DNA of 23,191 nucleotides. Origin: Nitratireductor sp. GTDB taxonomy: Bacteria > Pseudomonadota > Alphaproteobacteria > Rhizobiales > Rhizobiaceae. Shown here piece after piece: positions 8,029 through 15,925 of this stretch. The stretch lies in assembly GCA_020441735.1 (NCBI GenBank), contig JAGRLQ010000091.1, positions 1 to 23,191 of the forward strand. Direction: 5' to 3'. The position numbers were made by a program, and so were the translations under genes. Numbering within the stretch: position 1 is the stretch's first letter; each line of letters opens with the position of its first letter. Under the pieces are notes generated by a model that made no database searches, had not been told where the DNA came from, and saw only the letters and a list, made by a program, of their open reading frames with translations.

Positions 8029-9576
8029 ATGGATGGCGTCGAACTTCAGATTTTGTGGTCAAACCTCATCGGCATCGTGTCCGAACAGGCCCGCGCGCTT
8101 CAACGCATCGCCTTTTCACCCATCGTCCGGGAGGCGGGCGATCTTGCCAACGGGTTGTTCGATGCCCGCGCGCGCATGGTTGCGCAGGCTGTGACCGGCA
8201 CGCCGGGGCACATCAACTCGCTGGCAGCGGCCGCCGGAAACCTGCTGCAGCATGTGGATGAAGGCAGTCTCAAGCCCGGCGACGTGCTGATTACCAACGA
8301 TCCGTGGATGTCTGCCGGCCATTTCTTCGACATCACCGTGCTGTCGCCGATCTTTCGCGGCGACCGGATCATCGGCTATGCGGGATCGACAATCCACCAC
8401 ACCGATATCGGCGGCTACGGCATCGGTTCGGGTGCTCGCGACATCCATGAGGAGGGCCTGTGGATACCGGTTCTCAAGCTCTATGAGGAAGGCAAGCCCA
8501 ACCACACCCTGTTCGAGATGATCAAGCGCAATGTGCGTACGCCAGACGCGCTGATGGGCGATCTCGGGGCGCAGGTTTCTTCCGGCATGATCGCCGCCCA
8601 GCGGCTCAACGCGCTATGTGACCGTTACGGACTGGACGACATCGAAGCCCTGTCGGACGAGATCATCGACCGTTCCGAAGCGGCGACCCGCGAAAGCATC
8701 CGCAAACTGCCCGGCGGCACCTATCATGGCGAAAGCAGTTTCGATGTACCCGGCGGCGATATCGTCACGCTGAAGACAGCTGTCACCATCGACGCCGACA
8801 AGGGCGAGATCACCATCGACTTTGCCGGTTCTTCGGGCAGAAGCGCGCGGGGCATCAATGTGGTGCCGGCCTATACCCAGGCCTATGCCACTTTTGCCGT
8901 GCGCTCGACGCTCAATCCCGACCTGCCCAACAATGCAGGCAGCCTATCGCCCATCAAACTGAAGCTGCCGGAAGATTGCATCGTCAACGCGACCTACCCC
9001 TCGCCCGTCAATGCCCGGCACGTGGTTGGGATGTACGTCCCCTTCCCGATCCTCAATGCGCTGGCCGAAGTGGTTCCCGACGCAGTCGTTGCGGAAGGGT
9101 CGGGCGCTGTGTGGACGATCCAGATCCAGGGACGCGATGAGACCGGACGCGCCTTTACCTCCTCGATGTTCAACTATTCGGGCGGCATGGGGGCGCGGGC
9201 CGGGAAACCGGGGCTTTCTGCGATCTGCTATCCTACCGGCGTCTCGGCGGTTCCAGTTGAAGTGCTCGAAGCAGCCTATCCGATCGTCTTTTCCTGCAAG
9301 GAACTGGAGCGCGGCACCGGCGGAAAGGGTGCGCAGCCCGGTGGCGATGGCCAGCGCATCGGCTTTTCCATGCGCACCGATCAGCCCTGGCTGCTCAACA
9401 CGGTACCGAGCCGCCTCAAGGCAGCACCCCAGGGGCTGCTTGGCGGCGAAGCCGGTTCCGCAGGCCGGTTCGAGGTCAATGGCGTGCCGACCATTCTTTC
9501 AGGCAAGACCGACATGAAGCCGGACGATGCCATCCTGATGGTGACGCCCGGCGGTGGCGGCTTCGGCAAGGCGTGA
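8029..9576 (+). CDS. hyuB: HyuB-type hydantoinase/oxoprolinase partner subunit
   Basis: A 515-residue protein of the hydantoinase B/oxoprolinase family. It has the opening segment VSEQARALQRIAFSPIVREA, the TNDPWMSAGHFFD motif (residues 89-101) with D91, H98 and D101 as likely metal-site residues by family knowledge, DFAGSSGRSARGIN, and a glycine-rich carboxyl end (VTPGGGGFG), all typical. Length is in the usual 510-590 range. It starts 2 bases after hyuA and must work with it as the hydrolase or carboxylase heteromer. A cupin follows after 32 bases. Reaction class is limited to ATP-dependent amide/lactam opening or carboxylation; the sequence does not decide between them. Confidence 0.93.
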   Translation: MDGVELQILWSNLIGIVSEQARALQRIAFSPIVREAGDLANGLFDARARMVAQAVTGTPGHINSLAAAAGNLLQHVDEGSLKPGDVLITNDPWMSAGHFFDITVLSPIFRGDRIIGYAGSTIHHTDIGGYGIGSGARDIHEEGLWIPVLKLYEEGKPNHTLFEMIKRNVRTPDALMGDLGAQVSSGMIAAQRLNALCDRYGLDDIEALSDEIIDRSEAATRESIRKLPGGTYHGESSFDVPGGDIVTLKTAVTIDADKGEITIDFAGSSGRSARGINVVPAYTQAYATFAVRSTLNPDLPNNAGSLSPIKLKLPEDCIVNATYPSPVNARHVVGMYVPFPILNALAEVVPDAVVAEGSGAVWTIQIQGRDETGRAFTSSMFNYSGGMGARAGKPGLSAICYPTGVSAVPVEVLEAAYPIVFSCKELERGTGGKGAQPGGDGQRIGFSMRTDQPWLLNTVPSRLKAAPQGLLGGEAGSAGRFEVNGVPTILSGKTDMKPDDAILMVTPGGGGFGKA

Positions 9577-9608
9577 ATTCGGGAACATACCAAACAAGGA
9601 GCTAGATC

Positions 9609-10001
9609 ATGAGCGAAGAAAAACTGGAGCCCTTCCGCATGCCGGTCAAATGGGAGGATCTGCCGCGCTTTGTCGTGCGCGATCATGTCAGCCGGGCCGG
9701 TTTCCGGGGCGAGGATGTGCTGCTGGTCATGAACTATCTGGAGAAAGGCATGACGCTCGGCATGCACAAGCATCCCTTCGAGCAGATTGCCGTGATCCTG
9801 AGCGGGCGCATGCGCTGGACGGTCGGCGACGAAACCTTTGAAGTGGGCGCCGGCGAAGTACTGCGCGTGCCGCCCAATGTAATGCATGGCGGCATTCCGA
9901 TTTCCGATGAGATCGTGATGAACCTCGACATCTTCTGCCCGATCCGCGAGGATTATCTGGAAATCGTCGACCATCAGAAAGCCGACTTTGCGGATGATTG
10001 A
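9609..10001 (+). CDS. Small single-domain cupin protein
   Basis: A 130-residue protein with one cupin barrel. Motif 1 is GMHKHPFEQ (H53, H55 and Q59 or E58 as likely metal ligands) followed by LSGRMRWTVGDE. Motif 2 is VPPNVMHGG with H93. Small cupins of this kind act as metal-dependent isomerases, lyases or dioxygenases, or as ligand-binding accessories; the sequence does not tell which. A strong AAGGAG site (9596-9601) precedes the ATG. It lies between hyuB and the BKACE gene, so it probably acts on an intermediate between ring opening and beta-keto acid cleavage (inference). It is different from the larger DddQ-like cupin at 17004-17612. Confidence 0.88.
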   Translation: MSEEKLEPFRMPVKWEDLPRFVVRDHVSRAGFRGEDVLLVMNYLEKGMTLGMHKHPFEQIAVILSGRMRWTVGDETFEVGAGEVLRVPPNVMHGGIPISDEIVMNLDIFCPIREDYLEIVDHQKADFADD

Positions 10002-10016
10002 GCCGGGGAGGCGATC

Positions 10017-10895
10017 ATGAGCCGCGAGATCATTCTCACCGCTGCCGTCAATGGCGGCAGTCCCAAAGGCCATGAGATCAACGCCAATCTACCGGTTTCC
10101 CCTGCCGAGATCGCGCAGGCAATTGGCGAAGCGGCAGAACTGGGCGCTGCCATCGCCCATTTTCACGTCCGCGATCCGGAAACCGGCCTGCCCTCGAACG
10201 ATCCGGCGCTCTATCGCGAAGTGGTGGAGCGGGTGCGAAACGACGGCATCGACATCCTGCTCAACATCACCTGTTCGATGGATGGTATGGTCCATCTCGA
10301 CGGGAATGGCGCGATTGCTGCCGAGACCAATTGGAAACCGGCGAAAGGACGGGTTGCGCATGTGCTCGATCTCAAACCCGCCATCGCGACCATGGACTGC
10401 GGAACGTTTGCTGTCGGCGATGCCATCCACGTGGCACGCGCTACCGACCTCACCCAGCATGCCCAATTGCTTCGCGAAGCAGGCATCAAGCCGGAGGTCG
10501 AGTGTTTCGACTTCGGCCATCTGGAAACAGCTCTTCGGATGATGAAAGACGGGGCTTTCGCTGGTCCGCCGTTTTTCCAGATCTGTCTCGGTACGGCCTA
10601 TGGCGGCGCACCGGCAACGCATGAGGCATTGCAGGCCATGCAGTCACGAATACCGCCGGAAGCCGTCTGGGCAGCCTTTGCTGCCGGGCGGGATAATCTG
10701 TGGGTGATGGAAGCAGCGATTGCCGGCGGTGGCCATATCAGAGCCGGGCTGGAGGATACGCTGCTCAACGAGAATGGCGCTCCCGTGACGAATGCCGATC
10801 TATTGAGGGAAGCAGCAAATCTGGTCGAGCGTTCGGGCGACAAGCTCGCTTCACCGCGCCGTGCTGCCGAACTACTGCAGGTATCTTATTCCTGA
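10017..10895 (+). CDS. BKACE-family (DUF849) beta-keto acid cleavage enzyme
   Basis: A 292-residue TIM-barrel enzyme of the family founded by 3-keto-5-aminohexanoate cleavage enzyme. These zinc enzymes convert a beta-keto acid plus acetyl-CoA to acetoacetate and a new acyl-CoA. Seen here: the HFHVRD zinc motif (H48, H50), a matching late glutamate in IRAGLED (E246), and the segment ECFDFGHLETALRMM. One characterised subgroup cleaves dehydrocarnitine in carnitine breakdown, which is notable beside a betaine-type Rieske gene. The side-chain specificity pocket cannot be read reliably by eye, so the substrate is open. GGGGAGG (10005-10011) precedes the ATG. It is the last gene of the operon and faces the next gene tail to tail. 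Confidence 0.92.
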   Translation: MSREIILTAAVNGGSPKGHEINANLPVSPAEIAQAIGEAAELGAAIAHFHVRDPETGLPSNDPALYREVVERVRNDGIDILLNITCSMDGMVHLDGNGAIAAETNWKPAKGRVAHVLDLKPAIATMDCGTFAVGDAIHVARATDLTQHAQLLREAGIKPEVECFDFGHLETALRMMKDGAFAGPPFFQICLGTAYGGAPATHEALQAMQSRIPPEAVWAAFAAGRDNLWVMEAAIAGGGHIRAGLEDTLLNENGAPVTNADLLREAANLVERSGDKLASPRRAAELLQVSYS

Positions 10896-10915
10896 TCGCG
10901 GGATGCGCGGGATGT

Positions 10916-10942
10916 AGCCGGTGTTCCGGTACCGTACCGGCT
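10916..10942. terminator. Possible bidirectional terminator or dyad between convergent genes
   Basis: AGCCGGT at 10916-10922 and ACCGGCT at 10936-10942 are inverted arms around a loop of 13 bases. The loop overlaps a tighter dyad, CCGGTAC-C-GTACCGG (10926-10940). It fills most of the 46-base gap between two convergent operons, where a terminator is expected, and overlaps the stop of the minus-strand gene. No T run follows on either strand, so confidence is low. Confidence 0.3.
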
Positions 10943-11322
10943 CAGACTGCGCCAGCTTCTTCCAGCACTTTCTTCGCCACGCGGAAGCACTCGAGTGCCT
11001 GGGGCACACCGCAGTAAATTCCGACCACGTGAATGATGGCACGGATTTCCTCTTTCGAAACGCCATTGCCGATCGCGCCGCGGCAATGTGTTTCCCACTC
11101 GGTCATCTTGCCGAGGGCACCGATCATGGCGAGGTTCATCATCGAGCGCGTCTTGGCATCGATTGCGTCATCGCCCCAGCCGAACCCCCAGCACCACGCG
11201 GTCATCGCCTCCTGAAAGGGCCGTGTGAAATCATCCGCAGCGGCAAGATTTTTTTCAACATACTCCGCGCCCAGCGTCGCCTTGCGCTTTTCAAGGCCCT
11301 TTTCGAATAGGTCATTATCCAT
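10942..11322 (-). CDS. Carboxymuconolactone decarboxylase-like (CMD/AhpD fold) protein
   Basis: A 126-residue helical protein. It has the family core TRSMMNLAMIGALGKMTEWETH, then GAIGNGVSKEEIRAIIHVVGIYCGVPQALE, as in 4-carboxymuconolactone decarboxylase. There is no CxxC pair, so an AhpD-type peroxidase role is unlikely. E and H in EWETH match the conserved polar positions of the decarboxylase branch. The start at 11320-11322 (MDNDLFEKG) follows a GGGAGA site; the open frame extends further to 11412 but that part overlaps the end of the Rieske gene and looks unrelated. It is the last gene of the RpiR-Rieske operon. Aromatic pathway partners of classical PcaC are absent, so a different substrate is likely. 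Confidence 0.88.
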   Translation of the reverse strand: MDNDLFEKGLEKRKATLGAEYVEKNLAAADDFTRPFQEAMTAWCWGFGWGDDAIDAKTRSMMNLAMIGALGKMTEWETHCRGAIGNGVSKEEIRAIIHVVGIYCGVPQALECFRVAKKVLEEAGAV

Positions 11323-11342
11323 TTGCAGTTTCTCCCGGTATT

Positions 11343-12443
11343 TCACCCATCGACTGCCTCGCGCATCCATTGCTGCAGTGCAAGCACCGAGTGCTCTGAA
11401 TTGACCCCGCATGCAGGGTCGACCACCAGCGGCCCAGGCCGGTAGCCGCGGCTCTTCAGCCCGCGCTGAACCGACTCGACCAGGACGATGTCCTCGGCCA
11501 CGGTCGTCGCACGGTCCTGAACCGCAAGGCGGCGCACGGTTTCGGAATCGACGCCATCAATCGTGTACCAGCCGCGCCACACAATGACATGATCGGCGTC
11601 CAGCGCGCGCCAGTGATAGGTATTGAGCACATTGCCCGGGTAGACCTGGAAGGAGAACATCGGCCACAGGAACCAGGAGGAATAGTCGCCGGCATGCTCA
11701 TTCGACTGAAGGTCGATTTCGTAAGTCATGCGATCAAGATTGGCACATTCGGTCGTGTGGCGCAGGCAATAGCCCTGGGGCAGGATATTGTAGGTTTCCG
11801 GCTTGATGACGCCGGTCGCAAATGTCGGATGGTTGATGGCGCAGTGATAACATTCCGAGTAGTTCTCGACCGAGACCTTCCAGTTGCAGTCTTCCGGGAT
11901 TTCGACCCACTCAAGCGGCTTCAACTGGCCGATATGCGGAACGAATGAAGCCAGTTCTTCCCTTACGCCTGGAAACCACTCATCCATGGGCACGGCGTCG
12001 GGGTTGAGATTGGCAAACAGGAAGCCGTGGAAATTCTCGATTCGAACCGGGGTAAGACAGATTTCGGAACGGTCGAAGCCAGGCACGGATTTGACGTTCG
12101 GGCCCGAGCGCAGGCCGCCGTCCAGTTCGTAGGTCCAGGCATGATAGGGGCAGACCAGCAGCTTGGCATTGCCGTCACCGTGAACCATTTCGTGGGCCCG
12201 GTGCTGGCAAACGTTGTAGAAGGCGCGGATTTCGCCATCCTTGCCGCGAATGCAGAACAGGTTTTCACCGCCTATGGAAAAGGTGAAATAGTCGCCCGTG
12301 TTTTCGACCTGCGAGACATGGCCGGCAAACTGCCAGGTCCGGGCAAACAGGCCGTTGTGCTCGATGCGAAAGATCTCAGGATCCGTGTAGTAACGCGCAT
12401 CCAGCGTGCGGACCGGGGTTTGGGCGGTGGCGTGCTCGTTCAT
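11343..12443 (-). CDS. Rieske non-heme iron oxygenase, betaine/carnitine demethylase type
   Basis: A 366-residue terminal oxygenase alpha subunit. The Rieske cluster ligands are C79-x-H81 and C98-xx-H101, in NVCQHRAHE and VCPYHAW. The mononuclear iron site is E197-xx-H200-x4-H205 in ENYSECYHCAINH, with D318 (AEDIVLVE) as likely third ligand. The residue linking the two centres is glutamate (E197) where most Rieske oxygenases have aspartate, as I recall for carnitine monooxygenase CntA. The wording of these motifs is closest to proline-betaine (Stc2), glycine-betaine (GbcA) and CntA enzymes, which oxidise an N-methyl group or the neighbouring carbon of a quaternary amine. No flavin/ferredoxin reductase gene is in the window. 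GGAG precedes the ATG; the RpiR gene lies 12 bases upstream. Confidence 0.92.
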   Translation of the reverse strand: MNEHATAQTPVRTLDARYYTDPEIFRIEHNGLFARTWQFAGHVSQVENTGDYFTFSIGGENLFCIRGKDGEIRAFYNVCQHRAHEMVHGDGNAKLLVCPYHAWTYELDGGLRSGPNVKSVPGFDRSEICLTPVRIENFHGFLFANLNPDAVPMDEWFPGVREELASFVPHIGQLKPLEWVEIPEDCNWKVSVENYSECYHCAINHPTFATGVIKPETYNILPQGYCLRHTTECANLDRMTYEIDLQSNEHAGDYSSWFLWPMFSFQVYPGNVLNTYHWRALDADHVIVWRGWYTIDGVDSETVRRLAVQDRATTVAEDIVLVESVQRGLKSRGYRPGPLVVDPACGVNSEHSVLALQQWMREAVDG

Positions 12444-12455
12444 GAGTATCTCCGA

Positions 12456-13376
12456 TCAGGATTCGCCGTGATAAATGCCCAGTTCGTGGCGGCGGCGGTG
12501 GAACTTCTCGACCCGTTCGACGACTTCCGGCGTCGCCGAGGCAATAACGAAGGACAAGAGGGTTTCAAGCAGGGCAATCGTAGATACCGACGAGGGAAAA
12601 AACTGCGGGGTGTCGACGGAAAGGACAAAGCCGTGATCTGCCCCCAGGATGATTGGCGACGCCGGGCTATCTGACAGGCCGATGATCCTCACGCCCTGCT
12701 GCCTCGCAACCTCGACGGCCTCGACCACTTCCGTTCGGTAGGGTTTGCAGGTGATGGCGATCAGCACGTCGCGTTCATCTGCCCAGGCGATGTCATCGGA
12801 AGGTACGCTGCCCGGCCGCGGAATGGCATGGAAATCCACCATGCCGGTACTGGCCAGATAGGTGAAGTTGGAAGCGTTGGAATGATTGACGCCGACACCG
12901 AGCGTGTAGACGTTGCGCGAAGCCCATATCGCCTCGGCAGCGGCCTTGAGCGAGGCGGTCTCAATGGCGGCGAAAGTCTCCTCGATATTGGCGATCGCCG
13001 AATGCACCATGTCGGCATAGAGTGCATCTAGCCTGCCGCCCTTCTTGAGCGATTGCAGCCAGCGCGCGCGATCGGGAAAACTCGCCCTTCCCTGACGGAT
13101 TTCCTCCCGGAAGGGTTCGCGAAAATCCTCATACCCGTCGAAACCGACGCTGCGCGCCATGCGCACGAAGGTGTTCGGCTTGACCTTGGCGGCTTCGGCA
13201 ATCTCACGAATGGAGGAAACACCAACATCGTTGGGGTTTTCCAGCACGTAAGCGGCTGCCTTGCGCAATTCCGGCGGCAGGCCGGAAAGATGGCCGGCCA
13301 GACTTTCCAGCACGTCCTGCGGCGCGGGTGCGGAGTCTTTCGCAGAATCACAATTTGGTACATTCATATCATTCAT
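12456..13376 (-). CDS. RpiR-family transcriptional regulator (HTH plus SIS domain)
   Basis: A 306-residue regulator. Residues about 20-95 form the RpiR-type helix-turn-helix (SSIREIAEAAKVKPNTFVRM, then GFDGYEDFR). Residues about 130-280 form a SIS domain, which usually binds phosphosugars, with GVGVNHSNASNF and ITCKPYRTEVVEAVEVAR. Members in rhizobia also control non-sugar catabolic operons. It is the first gene of the minus-strand operon, followed by the Rieske and CMD-like genes, and is divergent from the flavoprotein gene at 13451, so it is well placed to control both sides through the 74-base gap. The first ATG (13374-13376) lacks a clear ribosome binding site; a second in-frame ATG three codons later is possible. 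Confidence 0.92.
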   Translation of the reverse strand: MNDMNVPNCDSAKDSAPAPQDVLESLAGHLSGLPPELRKAAAYVLENPNDVGVSSIREIAEAAKVKPNTFVRMARSVGFDGYEDFREPFREEIRQGRASFPDRARWLQSLKKGGRLDALYADMVHSAIANIEETFAAIETASLKAAAEAIWASRNVYTLGVGVNHSNASNFTYLASTGMVDFHAIPRPGSVPSDDIAWADERDVLIAITCKPYRTEVVEAVEVARQQGVRIIGLSDSPASPIILGADHGFVLSVDTPQFFPSSVSTIALLETLLSFVIASATPEVVERVEKFHRRRHELGIYHGES

Positions 13377-13378
13377 GA

Positions 13379-13416
13379 TTGACTATCGTACATTTGTTTG
13401 ATTTGCTTGTCTATCG
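13379..13416. repeat. Direct repeat in the RpiR/flavoprotein divergent gap
   Basis: TTGACTATCG (13379-13388) and TTGTCTATCG (13407-13416) match at 9 of 10 positions and start 28 bases apart. They lie in the only shared control region of the two divergent operons, so they are candidate sites for the RpiR regulator. The first copy also resembles a -35 box but no good -10 follows at normal spacing. Short enough to be chance. Confidence 0.3.
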
Positions 13417-13450
13417 AAATCACCATCCTCCTGTTCGGGGAATCACAGTT

Positions 13451-15925
13451 ATGAGCCAGGACTTTCCCACCACCGCCCGCGTTGTCATTGTCGGCGGCGG
13501 CATCATGGGCTGCGGCCTCGCCTATCATCTGGCACATGAAGGCTGGACTGATATCGTCCTGCTGGAGAAGGCTGAACTGACGTCCGGCTCGACCTGGCAC
13601 GCGGCGGGCCAGATTACCCATTCGACCTCCTCTTTCGGATTGGGAAAATGCGTCGATTACAATATCGGGCTTTACTCCGGAAAGCTGGAGGCGGAGACCG
13701 GCCAGTCCTGCACCTGGCATGGCTGCGGATCGTTCCGGCTTGCCTATACTGAAGACGAGATGGACTGGCTTCGCCACACGCTCTCGGTTGGCCGCTCGCT
13801 CGGTTTCAACATCGAGCTTGTTGGTCCGGATCGCATTCATCAACTCCATCCCTTCTACAATCTCGATGGCGTTCTCGGCGCGCTGCACACACCCGATGAC
13901 GGCCATGTGGACCCTTCCGGCCCCACCCAGGCAATGGCCATCGGCGCGCGGCAGCTTGGCGCCAAGATCATCCGCCGCTGCCGGGCAACCGACATCAAGC
14001 AACTGGCTTCCGGCGAGTGGAAGGTGTTTACCGAGCAGGGCAACATCACCTGCGAACATGTGGTCAATGCCGGCGGCACCTATGCAAGGCAGATGGGCGA
14101 GTGGTCCGGCCTGCAACTGCCGATGACCTCGATGACGCATCACTATCTGGTAACCGACACGGTGCCGGAATTCCTCGATCTTGAAACAGAACTTCCCGTC
14201 ATTCGCGATGACCGGCTGGTTTCAGGCTACATCCGCATGGAACAGAAATCGGGTCTGATCGGCATCTACGAGAAGGAAAACCCCAATACCGTCTGGGAGG
14301 ATCACTGCCCGTGGGATGCTGAAAACGAGCTGTTCGAGGCCGATTACGACCGCATCATGCCCTGGCTCGAAAACGCCATGGGCCGCATGCCGGTCTTTGC
14401 CGAACTGGGCATCAAGCGGGAAGTCCATGGTGCAATTTCGCATCCGCCGGACGGTAACCCGATGATCGGCCCGGCACCGGGCGTCAAAAACTACTGGTGT
14501 TGCTGCGGCACGCAGATCGGCATCGGCTGGGGACCGGGACTGACCCGCGAACTGGCAGGTTGGATGGTGCATGGCGCTGCCGACATTTCCATGCGCGAAT
14601 ACGATCCGCGCCGTTTCGGCAACTACGCCGTGAAGGAATGGCAGGTTACCAAGGCGAAGGAGGATTACTGCCTGCGCCATGAAATCCCCTTCCCGCATTT
14701 CAACCGCCTCGCCGGGCGGCCGATCAAGCCCTCGCCTCTCTATGAGCGTCTCAAGGCGAATGGGGCGATCTTCGAGGAAGTCTTCGGCCATGAGCGGCCG
14801 CGCTGGTTTGCCCGCGACGGCGTTGAGCAGCGCGATCACTATTCCTTCCGCCGCAACGAAGTGCACGGCATGGTGGGATTCGAATGCCGCGCAGTGCGCG
14901 AGCGCGCCGGGATCATGGATATTTCCGCCTTCACCAAAGTGGAGGTGGCGGGACCCGATGCCGAAAGCCTGCTTGACCGGCTGACCGCCAACAGACTGCC
15001 GCAGAAGGCCGGCGGTATTGCGCTGACCCACATGCTCAACCGGCGCGGCCGTATCGAGCTCGAAACAACGATCGTGAAACTCGGTGAGAACCGTTACTAC
15101 CTCGTCTGCGCCGCCTTCTTCGAGCAGCGTCTCCTCGACCATCTGGCGCAGAACCGTCGCGATGAGGACGTGGAAATCATCCTGCTCTCCAACGACTGGG
15201 CAGCACTGGCGCTCAACGGGCCTCGCGCGCGCGACATCCTTGCCGCCTGCACGGATGCCGATCTTTCCAATGCCGGCTTCAAATGGCTGACGGCACAGGA
15301 GATCAAGGTTGCAGGCCACCCGCTATGGGCCTTCCGCATGTCCTATGCGGGCGAGCTGGGCTGGGAACTGCACATACCACGAGAAAGCACGCCGGCCGTC
15401 TATGATGCGTTGTGGGCGGCGGGCGAAGCCCATGGCATCGCCGACTATGGCTCGTTTGCCATGAACGCGATGCGCATGGAGAAAGGGTTCAAGGGAGCCG
15501 GTGAACTGACCAATGAGGTCACCCTGCCGGAAGCCGATGTGATGCGCTTCGTCAAGGCAGACAAGGGCGAATTCATGGGCCGGGAGGCAACGCTTGCAAG
15601 CAAGAAGGCGGCCGAAGCTGGCGCGATGCCCTGGGTCTGCGCCTATCTGGAAATCGAGCCCGATGGGGTCGAGGACGGCCATGGCGGCGAAGCGGTACTG
15701 TTGAATGGCAAGGTCGTGGGCTCGACGGCGTCGGTTGCCTATGGCCACACGATGGGCAAGATACTGGCTTTCGCCTATGTAAAACCGGCAGCAGCCATTC
15801 CGGGAACCGAGGTCGAGGTCATCATCATGGGAGCGCCTCGCAAGGGCCGTATCTTGAGCGAGCCTGCTTACGACCCGCAAAGTCTCTTGCCGCGAACAGA
15901 CAGCACCAGGGAGGCAGCAGAGTGA
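13451..15925 (+). CDS. Dimethylglycine/sarcosine dehydrogenase-like FAD protein with GcvT folate domain
   Basis: An 824-residue two-part enzyme. Residues 10-400 are a D-amino-acid-oxidase type FAD domain: VIVGGGIMG (12-20), E39 for the FAD ribose, and SGSTWHAAG (45-53), where H50 matches the histidine that holds FAD covalently in dimethylglycine dehydrogenase. Residues about 430-820 are aminomethyltransferase (GcvT) domains, with FECRAVRERAGIMDIS and MSYAGELGWELHIP, which in this family pass the released one-carbon unit to tetrahydrofolate. It therefore likely demethylates a secondary or tertiary N-methyl amine made by the Rieske enzyme. The ATG at 13451 (MSQDFPTTA) is preferred over upstream frame-open sequence because the FAD fold starts right after it and GGGG lies upstream. 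Substrate unknown. Confidence 0.93.
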   Translation: MSQDFPTTARVVIVGGGIMGCGLAYHLAHEGWTDIVLLEKAELTSGSTWHAAGQITHSTSSFGLGKCVDYNIGLYSGKLEAETGQSCTWHGCGSFRLAYTEDEMDWLRHTLSVGRSLGFNIELVGPDRIHQLHPFYNLDGVLGALHTPDDGHVDPSGPTQAMAIGARQLGAKIIRRCRATDIKQLASGEWKVFTEQGNITCEHVVNAGGTYARQMGEWSGLQLPMTSMTHHYLVTDTVPEFLDLETELPVIRDDRLVSGYIRMEQKSGLIGIYEKENPNTVWEDHCPWDAENELFEADYDRIMPWLENAMGRMPVFAELGIKREVHGAISHPPDGNPMIGPAPGVKNYWCCCGTQIGIGWGPGLTRELAGWMVHGAADISMREYDPRRFGNYAVKEWQVTKAKEDYCLRHEIPFPHFNRLAGRPIKPSPLYERLKANGAIFEEVFGHERPRWFARDGVEQRDHYSFRRNEVHGMVGFECRAVRERAGIMDISAFTKVEVAGPDAESLLDRLTANRLPQKAGGIALTHMLNRRGRIELETTIVKLGENRYYLVCAAFFEQRLLDHLAQNRRDEDVEIILLSNDWAALALNGPRARDILAACTDADLSNAGFKWLTAQEIKVAGHPLWAFRMSYAGELGWELHIPRESTPAVYDALWAAGEAHGIADYGSFAMNAMRMEKGFKGAGELTNEVTLPEADVMRFVKADKGEFMGREATLASKKAAEAGAMPWVCAYLEIEPDGVEDGHGGEAVLLNGKVVGSTASVAYGHTMGKILAFAYVKPAAAIPGTEVEVIIMGAPRKGRILSEPAYDPQSLLPRTDSTREAAE

